DNA of 26,360 nt from JANMDR01 sp031376425 (GTDB lineage Bacteria > Pseudomonadota > Gammaproteobacteria > Burkholderiales > Usitatibacteraceae): assembly GCA_031376425.1 (NCBI GenBank), contig JANMDR010000109.1:1-26360 (forward strand), written 5' to 3'. The notes under the pieces were generated by a model, which worked only from the letters and a program-made list of their open reading frames with translations, was not told the origin of the DNA and did no database searches. Shown piece by piece: positions 7,741-15,310 of this stretch (positions are counted from its first letter, which is position 1; the number at the start of each line of letters is the position of its first letter). The translations under genes and the position numbers were made by a program.

Positions 7741-9702
7741 ATGTCAGGCATAGAATCAGTATTAAATGAAACACGCATATTTCCACCTTCCGCTGCCACC
7801 GTTGCTGCAGCTCGCATTTCTGGGCAAGGCGCTTATGACGCATTGTGCGCGGCAGCAGAGGCTGATCATTCCGGATTTTGGTCAAAGCTAGCACGCGAAG
7901 AATTATCTTGGACAAAGCCATTCACTATTGGTTTAAACGATGCCAACCCGCCTTTTTACAAGTGGTTTGAAGACGGCGAGTTAAACGCTTCAGAAAATTG
8001 TCTCGAACGTCACTTACAGGCGCAACCCAATAAAACCGCGATCATATTCGAACGTGATGATGGCACTGCAGAGCATTTTACCTACAAGCAGATTTATCAT
8101 GAAGTGTGCAAGCTTGCCAATGGCCTGACGGCACTGGGTATTAAAAAAGGCGAGCGGGTACTGGTGTATATGTCGATGGGGCCAGCCGCCGTCATTGCGA
8201 TGCATGCTTTAGCGCGGATTGGCGCTACCCACTCTGTTGTGTTTGGCGGCTTTTCTGCCAAGGCCTTACAAGAGCGCGTGATTGATTGTGGCGCGACGGC
8301 GGTAATTACCCAAGATGAAGGGCCGCGTGGTGGCAAAAATGTACCGCTGAAAAATGCCGTAGATGAGGCATTTACACTTGGCGGCTGCGAAGCGGTGCGC
8401 GATGTAGTGGTGTACAAACGCACTGGCGGCACTGTGGCTTGGCATGCGCCGCGCGACAAATGGTGGGACGATGTATGTGCCAATCAACCCGACACCTGCA
8501 AAGCTACCCCAGTAGGTGCGGAACATCCATTGTTTATTCTGTACACCTCAGGCAGCACCGGCAAACCAAAAGGCGTGCAGCATTCCACCGCAGGCTATCT
8601 ACTGCACGCGATAATGACCATGAAATGGACATTTGATATTAAGCCTTCTGATGTATTTTGGTGCACTGCGGACGTAGGTTGGGTTACAGGACATACCTAT
8701 GTAGCCTATGGCCCACTTGCGGTTGGGGCGACACAAATTATATTTGAGGGCGTACCTACATTCCCGCATTCAGGTCGTTTTTGGGAAGTGATTCAGAAGC
8801 ATAAAGTATCCATTTTTTATACTGCACCTACGGCAATTCGTTCGCTGATTAAACTGGGCTCTGATCTACCTAAAAAATATGATCTATCGAGTTTGCGCCT
8901 ACTAGGTTCGGTAGGTGAGCCGATTAATCCTGAAGCATGGATGTGGTATTTTGAAACTGTGGGCGGTTCGCGCTGTCCTATTGTAGATACTTGGTGGCAA
9001 ACCGAAACTGGCGGCCACATGATTACCCCACTGCCAGGTGTAACGCCGCTTAAACCGGGCTCCTGCACCACGGCACTACCTGGTATTGCCGCCGCCATTG
9101 TGGACGAAATTGGCGGTGATGTTGAAAAAGGCAAAGGCGGGTTTCTGGTTATTAAAAAGCCGTGGCCATCGATGATCCGCACTATATGGGGCGATGATGC
9201 ACGATTTAAATCATCTTACTTCCCTGAAGAACTGCGCGGATACTACCTTGCGGGCGACGGTGCTAATCGCGATATGGATGGCTATTTCTGGATCATGGGG
9301 CGCATTGATGATGTGCTCAACGTATCTGGTCACCGCCTAGGTACGATGGAGATTGAATCCGCGCTAGTATCAAACCCATTAGTTGCCGAAGCCGCCGTGG
9401 TAGGCCGTCCGGACGAATTAACGGGTGAGGCGATCAGCGCCTTTGTAGTGCTAAAACAAGACCGCCCAACCGGTGACGAAGCACTGCGCATCGCCAAAGA
9501 ACTACGCGATTGGGTAGCCAAGGAAATTGGGGCGATTGCCAAGCCAAAAGATATTCGCTTTGGCGATAATTTACCGAAAACAAGATCCGGTAAAATCATG
9601 CGGCGCTTACTGCGGTCAATTGCAAAAGGCGAAGAAATTACGCAAGATGTTTCAACCTTGGAAAATCCAGCTATATTAGAGCAGCTTAAACAAAAGTTGT
9701 AA
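7741..9702 (+). CDS. acs: Acetyl-CoA synthetase (acetate-CoA ligase, AMP-forming)
   Basis: Cytosolic adenylate-forming enzyme that activates acetate to acetyl-CoA through acetyl-AMP; 653 residues, the normal length for bacterial Acs. The N-terminal domain contains NPPFYKWFEDGELNASENCL. The ATP-binding motif YTSGSTGKPKG is at 268-278. The stretch DTWWQTETGGHMI is the acetate/adenylate pocket. GRIDDVLNVSGHRLGT marks the hinge to the mobile C-domain. K618 in PKTRSGKIMRR is the catalytic lysine that Pat-type enzymes acetylate in other species. The ATG at 7741 is preceded by GGAGAG at 7731-7736, a good ribosome-binding site. It is transcribed alone, divergent from hrpA. The upstream 11-bp repeat could take part in carbon-dependent control (inference). 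Confidence 0.97.
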   Translation: MSGIESVLNETRIFPPSAATVAAARISGQGAYDALCAAAEADHSGFWSKLAREELSWTKPFTIGLNDANPPFYKWFEDGELNASENCLERHLQAQPNKTAIIFERDDGTAEHFTYKQIYHEVCKLANGLTALGIKKGERVLVYMSMGPAAVIAMHALARIGATHSVVFGGFSAKALQERVIDCGATAVITQDEGPRGGKNVPLKNAVDEAFTLGGCEAVRDVVVYKRTGGTVAWHAPRDKWWDDVCANQPDTCKATPVGAEHPLFILYTSGSTGKPKGVQHSTAGYLLHAIMTMKWTFDIKPSDVFWCTADVGWVTGHTYVAYGPLAVGATQIIFEGVPTFPHSGRFWEVIQKHKVSIFYTAPTAIRSLIKLGSDLPKKYDLSSLRLLGSVGEPINPEAWMWYFETVGGSRCPIVDTWWQTETGGHMITPLPGVTPLKPGSCTTALPGIAAAIVDEIGGDVEKGKGGFLVIKKPWPSMIRTIWGDDARFKSSYFPEELRGYYLAGDGANRDMDGYFWIMGRIDDVLNVSGHRLGTMEIESALVSNPLVAEAAVVGRPDELTGEAISAFVVLKQDRPTGDEALRIAKELRDWVAKEIGAIAKPKDIRFGDNLPKTRSGKIMRRLLRSIAKGEEITQDVSTLENPAILEQLKQKL

Positions 9703-9766
9703 GCAGAAATTGTAAGCGGCTTTAGTTAAAAGCAACTGTAGTTTAAAGCAGCATTGTCATTTCCGC

Positions 9767-9810
9767 ACCGTAGGGTCGGCTGGTATTTAGGCCAGCCCAC
9801 CCTACGCGGT
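9767..9810. repeat. GC-rich imperfect palindrome between acs and lptG (REP-like)
   Basis: The left arm GTAGGGT-C-GGCTGG pairs with the right arm CCAGCC-C-ACCCTAC around an 8-nt loop (9784-9791). That gives 6 bp, one mismatch, then 7-8 bp, with ACCG/CGGT continuing at the base. No T-run follows, so it is not a classical terminator. It could still protect the acs mRNA 3' end, or be one copy of a dispersed REP-type repeat. Confidence 0.6.
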
Positions 9811-9848
9811 TTGTAAGTTAGTATCGTCCCTCCACCGAAAGCCGCGTT

Positions 9849-10937
9849 TTGACCATTCTGTTCCGCTACCTAACTCGCGAAATTTTTTATTCCACTATGT
9901 TAATCCTAGTGGCACTGCTTACTTTTTTTGCCATCTTTGACATCATGCGCGAGATGGGCGAAATGGGCAAGGGCACCTACAGTCTAGGTGCGGTGATGAC
10001 TTTTGTAGCCTTATCCCAAGCCGGTCACGTAGGTGTTATTTTTCCCGTTGCGGCTTTGCTCGGAACCCTTTTTGCGTTATCACGGCTATCAAATAGTTCA
10101 GAACTTACCGTGATGCGCGCGTCCGGCTTATCGCTGCGCACGCTTTCTGCCTACATCAGTGTCATCGGCATACTATTTACCGCCCTCACTTTTGTGTTCG
10201 GCGAATACATCGCCCCTGCCGCTGACGACACCGCTAAGCAAATGCGCTTAACGGCAACTAGCTCTCTAGTGGGGCGCGAATTTCGCTCAGGCTTCTGGGT
10301 AAAAGACGGATTGAATTTCGTCAATATCCAAAACGTAGCGCCAGATTTAAAGCTTAACAATATTCGCGTGTATGAATTCGATAAGACGTTCCGTTTACTA
10401 TCCATTAGCATCATCAAAGATGCCGTATATGAAAAAGATAAGCGCTGGCAGATTTCTAATGTGGAAAAGACCTATTTTGAAGGTCAACGTGAAGGCGGTG
10501 GTGCCCGCATTGAGCGCTTACCCAGCGCCATATGGAAATCGGAACTGACACCCGATTTGTTAGAAGCTCTAAAGCTGCAACCTAGTCAAATGTCGGTGAC
10601 CAAGCTCTCCGCCTATGTGGAACATCTACGAGAAAACAAACAAGAAACCTCGCGCTTTGAACTAGCGATGTGGGAAAAGCTGCTACGCCCCTTTGCTGTA
10701 ATCATTATGATGTTACTCGCCATCCCATTCGCCATCGGCATGAATCGTATGGGCGGCACCGGTACCAAGCTAATGGCAGGCATTATGGTGGGTCTAATTT
10801 TCCACGTCCTAAGCCAAATGGCCGCAAACTTAGCCATGCTCAACAACTGGCCGCCTTTCCTTAGCACCGCCGCACCATTAACGTTATTTGCGTGTGTAGC
10901 CATGGCCGCCATTGCTTGGCGGGAACGACCGTTTTAG
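9849..10937 (+). CDS. lptG: Lipopolysaccharide export permease LptG (YjgP/YjgQ family)
   Basis: Inner-membrane subunit of the LptB2FG ABC transporter that extracts LPS for transport to the outer membrane. It is 362 residues, normal for the family. Two to three membrane helices form the N-terminal part (for example TMLILVALLTFFAIFDIM), including the conserved ELTVMRASGLS coupling segment at ~77-90. A periplasmic beta-jellyroll spans roughly residues 120-270, and a C-terminal helix group includes IIMMLLAIPFAIGM. NSSELTVMRASGLS and GKGTYSLG fit LptG better than LptF. The only start matching the family N-terminus is a TTG at 9849 without a strong Shine-Dalgarno. No lptF lies beside it, although the two genes are usually adjacent. 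Confidence 0.9.
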   Translation: MTILFRYLTREIFYSTMLILVALLTFFAIFDIMREMGEMGKGTYSLGAVMTFVALSQAGHVGVIFPVAALLGTLFALSRLSNSSELTVMRASGLSLRTLSAYISVIGILFTALTFVFGEYIAPAADDTAKQMRLTATSSLVGREFRSGFWVKDGLNFVNIQNVAPDLKLNNIRVYEFDKTFRLLSISIIKDAVYEKDKRWQISNVEKTYFEGQREGGGARIERLPSAIWKSELTPDLLEALKLQPSQMSVTKLSAYVEHLRENKQETSRFELAMWEKLLRPFAVIIMMLLAIPFAIGMNRMGGTGTKLMAGIMVGLIFHVLSQMAANLAMLNNWPPFLSTAAPLTLFACVAMAAIAWRERPF

Positions 10938-11037
10938 AACAAGTCAAACACCGGTCATTCATAACAAATCATTCCTAGCTAGCTTAAATGCGCACATGTT
11001 AGAATGGTTGCACACATAAACACATAAACACACAGTC

Positions 11038-11439
11038 ATGCGCCAGCAAACCAAAATCAACACTACAGCATCCACCCGTTGGAATCTCGTGATTTCAGAG
11101 CAAACCAATATTACGGTGCGCAGCTTTCTTGCTCAACGCGGCACAAAAAAGGGTGACCTTTCTAACTTTGTAGAAGAAGCAGTGCGCTGGCGCGTTTTTG
11201 AACAAACCTTGGCGCAAGCGCGGCAAGGTTTCAGTGATCTTGCGGCCGTAGACGGGCAGGCGCTAGTCGATGAAGCGTTAGAGGAAGTACGTGCAGATGG
11301 CCTAAAATCAGGTCGCTACGACGCATTTAAGCCCACTAAATCTACTGCATCAAGCAAAAAAATCGCTGCGTCAGCAGCCAAGAAATCGCCTCCTCCACAA
11401 AATACTGCCGCTACTACAAAAGCATCGCGCAAGAAATAA
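11038..11439 (+). CDS. Ribbon-helix-helix type antitoxin with Lys/Ala-rich tail
   Basis: A 133-residue protein directly before a PIN toxin. Residues ~15-50 (RWNLVISEQTNITVRSFLA, then KKGDLSNFVEEAVRWRV) resemble the RHH antitoxins paired with COG1569 PIN toxins. The region 60-95 (LAAVDGQALVDEALEEVRAD) is the usual toxin-wrapping part. Past residue ~98 there is an extra low-complexity tail rich in Lys, Ala, Ser, Thr and Pro, ending KASRKK, which could bind nucleic acid non-specifically. The stop and the toxin start share one base (TAATG), so the genes are translationally coupled. Expected function: neutralise the toxin and repress its own promoter, probably in the 100-bp gap after lptG. Confidence 0.85.
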   Translation: MRQQTKINTTASTRWNLVISEQTNITVRSFLAQRGTKKGDLSNFVEEAVRWRVFEQTLAQARQGFSDLAAVDGQALVDEALEEVRADGLKSGRYDAFKPTKSTASSKKIAASAAKKSPPPQNTAATTKASRKK

Positions 11440-11855
11440 TGCGTGTAGTCATTGATTCTAATGTTCTGATAAGTGGGCTACTCTTTGGTAATTCTGTTCC
11501 CGGCAAAATATTATCAGCTTGGCGTCAAAAGGCATTCATCTTACTCACCTGCGAAATCCAACTACAAGAACTACGTGACGTTACACGCAGACCGCAAATC
11601 AAGTCACGCTTGAACTCTGCCGTTGCCGGCGCACTCATTAATCAACTACAAGCCAACGCAACGTGGATAACACATCTACCGCTGGTGGAAAAATCACTCG
11701 ATCCATTCGATAATTTCCTATTATCGATGACCGAAGGTGGTCAAGCAGACTTACTTGTATCTGGCGATAAACGCGGTGTGTTGGAACTAAAAACACATCA
11801 TCAATGTCGGATCATCACTGTTCGCCAATTTGCAGTGCTACTCAATCTCGCTTAG
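11439..11855 (+). CDS. PIN-domain toxin (COG1569 family)
   Basis: A 138-residue PIN ribonuclease, the toxin of a type II pair. Acidic metal-binding residues are in place: D6 in VVIDSNVLISGLL, E44 in QLQELRDV, D88/D91 in DPFDNFLL, D104 in GQADLLVSGD and D110. The length is standard and the enzyme looks intact. The start codon overlaps the antitoxin stop by one base. The TAG stop coincides with the left edge of a long palindromic element, and the same 5-mer CTTAG occurs at the element's far end. The target RNA cannot be read from the sequence. Confidence 0.9.
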   Translation: MRVVIDSNVLISGLLFGNSVPGKILSAWRQKAFILLTCEIQLQELRDVTRRPQIKSRLNSAVAGALINQLQANATWITHLPLVEKSLDPFDNFLLSMTEGGQADLLVSGDKRGVLELKTHHQCRIITVRQFAVLLNLA

Positions 11856-12017
11856 GGGCGCGGAAATTGTTAATGTCCCGTTTTTGGAGGTGCTGACGGG
11901 ATGCAGTGCTACGCGTTCCGAAGGCAGTGTGGCTGGCCACACAACTGAGGAACAACAACGCAATGCGCCCGTCAGTGCATTCAAAAATGGGATATTGGCA
12001 GTTTCCGCATCCCTTAG
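11852..12017. repeat. Long imperfect palindrome, MITE-like (element A)
   Basis: Nearly the whole segment folds back on itself around a centre at ~11934. The outer arms (GCGGAAATTG... at 11860 and its imperfect complement ending at 12008) match over ~41 nt with about nine mismatches. GACGGG pairs with CCCGTC, GTTCC with GGAAC, and the core hairpin is TGTGGC-TG-GCCACA (11928-11941). CTTAG flanks both ends (11851-11855 and 12013-12017) and could be a target-site duplication. There is no transposase. The rest of the gap to 12097 holds an 8-bp inverted pair GATATCTG/CAGATATC (12042-12049 and 12075-12082) and no gene. Confidence 0.7.
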
Positions 12018-12097
12018 CTAACACAACTCAGTCCGCAGCCAGATATCTGAAAATACCCTATATAAAGTCATCTCCAGATATCCTTAAAAACAGAAAA

Positions 12098-13471
12098 CTA
12101 CTTCGCGTCTCCCAACACCGCCCGCTTGTAAAGTGCAGTTAGTATTTTTTCTTCATGCTTATAAAGCGCTGAATAACTACCGGGATAACCGTCGGGGTTA
12201 AACCCTGGCCCCCCCGTCATTAGCACCATGCCACTCTTAGTTACAGGATCAAATACCATGGCGGATGTTAGGCCGTAGGCATCACCTAGGTGGCCGAAGG
12301 CTTTATAGTTGCCTTGTTCTACTAATCTATCGCCAGCACCAGGTTTGCTTACATCCAAAAAAATTTGCGTGCCCAAACCCCATGCATTAAATAACTCTTT
12401 ACCGCCACCAAAATTATTATCGCCATTGACACCACCTGCGGTATAGCGCCACTGCTGCGCGAGTAAATTTTTAACTGATTGGGGCTTTAGGATTTCTTTG
12501 CCATTATGGCTACCTTCGTTAATGAGCATGAGCATAATTTTGGCTAAATCAAGCGCTGAAATTCGTAGGCCGCCAGCAGGGCTGTAGAGACTACCATTTT
12601 CGCCTAGCTTATAGCTTGAGGTGCCACGTTGCACTGGCGCATTTACAGAATAGTCATCTACTTGCGGCATCCATGGACCAGCCTCGTTCCAAACTTCTTG
12701 GGCATTACGTTTGCGATATAGTGTGGCCAAATTCGCCAAATCTTCTGCGGGTAAATCCGCAGGATTAAAACCGCCGCGCAAGCCCATTGGTGCGAGGATG
12801 GTGCGCTGCATGAGCTTATCAAAACGCTCGCCACTGGCGGCTTCCATGACGCTGCCGATAATAGTCCAGTTCAGATTTACGTAGTTAAAATACGCGCCGG
12901 GCTTATAGCTTTTGGACCACATACTACCCGTGCCATATTGCTTACCACCGGGTAACAACACGTCTTTCATGGTGATGCTTTGATCCCACGAATAGCCGCC
13001 GTCATCACGCAAACTAGAGGTGTGCGAGAGCAACATACGAGTAGTGATCATATCATTGGGGAAGGCCGGATTACGGGCATTAAAGCCTAGGTATTGGCTA
13101 ATATCAGCATCCAAATTAAGCTTAGCCTCTTCTACTAATTTTAAGGCACCTAGCGCCGTGACCATTTTTGAAATGGAGGCGATACGATACATGGTGTCAA
13201 CCGTGGCTGGCTTATTATTGGCAGCATTGTTAGGGTCAATAAAGCGATTTCCAAACTGACCTTGATAGACGATCATCCCATCGCGAACGGCCGCTACGGA
13301 TAGGCTAGCGAGTGGATAAGCAGGGTCGCTGGCAATTTGTGCGATCTCAGTTTTAAGTTTCACAATATTCTCCTGCGCGGGTGGGGCTGCAGTACTGCCG
13401 GACATGCAGCCGCTAAGATTGAGCCCCACTACACTTGCGATGGCAATAGTGGAAAGAAGTTTAGTTTTCAT
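12098..13471 (-). CDS. Serine hydrolase lipoprotein, class C beta-lactamase / penicillin-binding protein fold
   Basis: A 457-residue member of the beta-lactamase family 12/EstB-type serine hydrolases. It starts with a lipoprotein signal peptide, lipobox LSGC at 19-22 (lipid on Cys22). The nucleophile motif SxxK is S99-I-S-K102. The second motif YVN is at 197-199, and HLG at 394-396 replaces the KTG of true class C beta-lactamases, as in many esterases and D-aminopeptidases. HTSSL (150-154) is also typical. AAAAGG upstream of the ATG is a good ribosome-binding site. It is last in the permease-to-hydrolase run, 76 nt after the amidase gene. That context suggests action on D-amino acid peptides or esters of cell-wall fragments in the periplasm (inference), though antibiotic hydrolysis or lipid esterase activity is not excluded. 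Confidence 0.88.
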   Translation of the reverse strand: MKTKLLSTIAIASVVGLNLSGCMSGSTAAPPAQENIVKLKTEIAQIASDPAYPLASLSVAAVRDGMIVYQGQFGNRFIDPNNAANNKPATVDTMYRIASISKMVTALGALKLVEEAKLNLDADISQYLGFNARNPAFPNDMITTRMLLSHTSSLRDDGGYSWDQSITMKDVLLPGGKQYGTGSMWSKSYKPGAYFNYVNLNWTIIGSVMEAASGERFDKLMQRTILAPMGLRGGFNPADLPAEDLANLATLYRKRNAQEVWNEAGPWMPQVDDYSVNAPVQRGTSSYKLGENGSLYSPAGGLRISALDLAKIMLMLINEGSHNGKEILKPQSVKNLLAQQWRYTAGGVNGDNNFGGGKELFNAWGLGTQIFLDVSKPGAGDRLVEQGNYKAFGHLGDAYGLTSAMVFDPVTKSGMVLMTGGPGFNPDGYPGSYSALYKHEEKILTALYKRAVLGDAK

Positions 13472-13547
13472 ATTGAGCCTTTTGGAAAGACAGTCTGACG
13501 GTTAAACGATTAGAAACCTGCAACTATTTTTGCAACTATTTTGGTGA

Positions 13548-14339
13548 CTATTTTGAAGCAACTTTAGGCGACACCAGCACATCAAGCATAGCGCCAGTTT
13601 CGGCATCTGGCGTGCCATCAAAGTTGCTGGGACGATATTTCATTTGAAAAGCCGCAATGACAGCACGTGTTGGCGCATCCAGCATGCCGTTGTTTGGCAC
13701 CAAATAACCGTGTTTACCGAGATTATCTTGGAACCAAGCAACATCTGGAACAACCGCAGTAAACGCCGGTAGGCGTGCCGCCACTTCGGCTTCATCAGGC
13801 CACAAGATCAAGCCTTCTTTTGCGAGTTGCTTCCACGGAAAGCGTGGCCCCGGATCGGGCTTGCGGCCGGGGGCAATATCGCTATGACCGATTACGCGCT
13901 CGGGCAAAATTTTATGTTCAGCAACAATCTTCTTCACTAAGGCAACCACGGCATCCATTTGCGGCTGAGGAAAGTCATAATAGAAACGGCCTTCAGCCGT
14001 TTCTTTATAGCCACGATTTACGATTTCAATGCCAATGGAACTGGCGTTTAGTGCTGTAGCGCCTTTCCAGTAGCTAGCACCAGCATGATAGGCACGCCGG
14101 TTTTCATCCACCAGCTGATAAATGGTGGGTGGACTTTCATCAACCAAATAATGGCTACTAACTGGCCCTTCCGTGAGGATTTTGAGTGAGCCTTGAAACC
14201 CACCAGCCGTGTAATGCAGAATTAAAAATTGCGCGCGACTATCCTGTGATTTGGCGGTGTAGGTGCGATCAATATTAAGGCTACTGCAACCAGAGAGCCA
14301 TATGGTGACCAGTACAGCAATGATTATTTTAAGATGCAT
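13548..14339 (-). CDS. amiD: AmiD-type N-acetylmuramoyl-L-alanine amidase lipoprotein
   Basis: Zinc amidase that cuts the bond between MurNAc and L-Ala of peptidoglycan fragments; AmiD of E. coli is an outer-membrane lipoprotein active also on anhydro-muropeptides. This 263-residue protein has lipobox LSGC at 15-18. The Amidase_2 domain (~35-175) has the expected ligands H42, H152 and D162 and catalytic E105 (IGIEIVNRG), with almost the same spacing as AmiD. A C-terminal peptidoglycan-binding helical domain (~195-250; WFQDNLGKHGYLVPNNGMLD) follows. AGGAAG precedes the ATG. It is 31 nt downstream of the kinase gene. The TAG stop is followed by two further in-frame TAG codons at 12-nt intervals. 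It would release free sugar for the kinase/MurQ route. Confidence 0.93.
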   Translation of the reverse strand: MHLKIIIAVLVTIWLSGCSSLNIDRTYTAKSQDSRAQFLILHYTAGGFQGSLKILTEGPVSSHYLVDESPPTIYQLVDENRRAYHAGASYWKGATALNASSIGIEIVNRGYKETAEGRFYYDFPQPQMDAVVALVKKIVAEHKILPERVIGHSDIAPGRKPDPGPRFPWKQLAKEGLILWPDEAEVAARLPAFTAVVPDVAWFQDNLGKHGYLVPNNGMLDAPTRAVIAAFQMKYRPSNFDGTPDAETGAMLDVLVSPKVASK

Positions 14340-14370
14340 ATGCGTTCTTCCTAAGCTATTTCGAAATGAT

Positions 14371-15291
14371 TTAACGACGAACTTTTATAGCAATGCGCGC
14401 CGCTGCCACATGGGCTGCACCATCGCTACGTTGTATTGGTATATTTGCAGGCACTGTGCGCCTAAAAGTCGCTTCAATGATGGGGTGCAGTATGGCAGCA
14501 CGTCCGGCCAGCGCCACAGGGCGGGCACCATAGCGGCCAATCAGCGCATTCGCAAGCCGCGCCAATTCTGTACCGGCGTTAGTCAGTATTTGCATTGCCT
14601 GAGCATCGTCTTGGGCACTCTGCGCCACCGCAAGGGCTAATTTGCCGATATCGCCACGGTTAGTCTCACTACCGTTTGCGTATACAAATTGGCGCGTGGT
14701 CAGCCAATCGCTATCGCCAATTTCATTAAACACCGCACGCGCCATCGCCGATTGCTGCCAGACGCCGGGACACTCATCCTCAGCACGCCAGATCGATCGC
14801 AAGGCCTCGCGGGCAATCCAATAGCCACCACCTGCATCGTCTAAGGTTACGCCACGCCCGCCAGCGCGATGAAAGTTATTTTCAGCATCAATAAACGCCG
14901 CAATCGAGCCCGTGCCCGCATAAACAATATAGCCCTCACCCGGTTGAAACACATCCAAAAATGCGATTTCTATATCATTACCAAGTTGAAAATGATCCGC
15001 TTCTGGGAACTGTTGTTTTAATAAGCTAAGCAATAACTGCCCAGAGGGTGACGCGCTCACGAAGCCGGTTACTCCAGCGTATACGCTAACAGGCAAGGCA
15101 ATATTACGCACGGCCTTGCCTAAGCTTTCCAGCGTACTGTTTAAATGTGCGATGCCCTTTTCATTCACGCACTGCAAGGCGCTAAAACCTGCCAAATGGC
15201 CTTCTTCAAGCACTTTGCCAAGCGCATCAACCAAGGCCCAACGCGTTTGGGTGCCGCCTGCATCAATGCCTAAACCTATTGCGATTGTCAT
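14371..15291 (-). CDS. BadF/BcrA/BcrD-type amino-sugar kinase (GlcNAc/MurNAc kinase candidate)
   Basis: A 306-residue ASKHA-fold kinase. The phosphate-1 loop is GLGIDAGGTQTRW (6-18). GND with probable catalytic base D106 is at 104-106. The phosphate-2 loop is YAGTGSIA at 124-131. AGGRG...DDAGGGYWIAREAL (143-163) is the sugar-contact segment shared with N-acetylglucosamine kinases. This family includes human NAGK and MurK of Clostridium acetobutylicum and Tannerella, which phosphorylates MurNAc and GlcNAc. It is unrelated to AnmK, so it should not open anhydro-MurNAc. It lies 19 nt after the glycosidase gene and 31 nt before the amidase gene, in one transcription unit with an AmpG-type permease. 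With MurQ nearby, MurNAc 6-phosphate is the likely product (inference); GlcNAc is the main alternative. Confidence 0.88.
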   Translation of the reverse strand: MTIAIGLGIDAGGTQTRWALVDALGKVLEEGHLAGFSALQCVNEKGIAHLNSTLESLGKAVRNIALPVSVYAGVTGFVSASPSGQLLLSLLKQQFPEADHFQLGNDIEIAFLDVFQPGEGYIVYAGTGSIAAFIDAENNFHRAGGRGVTLDDAGGGYWIAREALRSIWRAEDECPGVWQQSAMARAVFNEIGDSDWLTTRQFVYANGSETNRGDIGKLALAVAQSAQDDAQAMQILTNAGTELARLANALIGRYGARPVALAGRAAILHPIIEATFRRTVPANIPIQRSDGAAHVAAARIAIKVRR

Positions 15292-15310
15292 TTTTTAGCT
15301 TGCCAACATG

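Noticed and set aside
11830..12142. Overlapping short frames on both strands after the PIN toxin
   Set aside because: They are produced by the long palindrome (element A), which translates on both strands; no ribosome-binding site or domain supports them.
12098..13471. Calling this gene an antibiotic-resistance beta-lactamase
   Set aside because: The third motif is HLG, not KTG, the protein is longer than class C enzymes and lipidated, and the context is cell-wall catabolism; an esterase or peptidase role is more likely.
14371..15291. Calling the kinase AnmK (anhydro-MurNAc kinase)
   Set aside because: It is ~306 residues with BadF/NAGK-type motifs; AnmK is a different, longer family.
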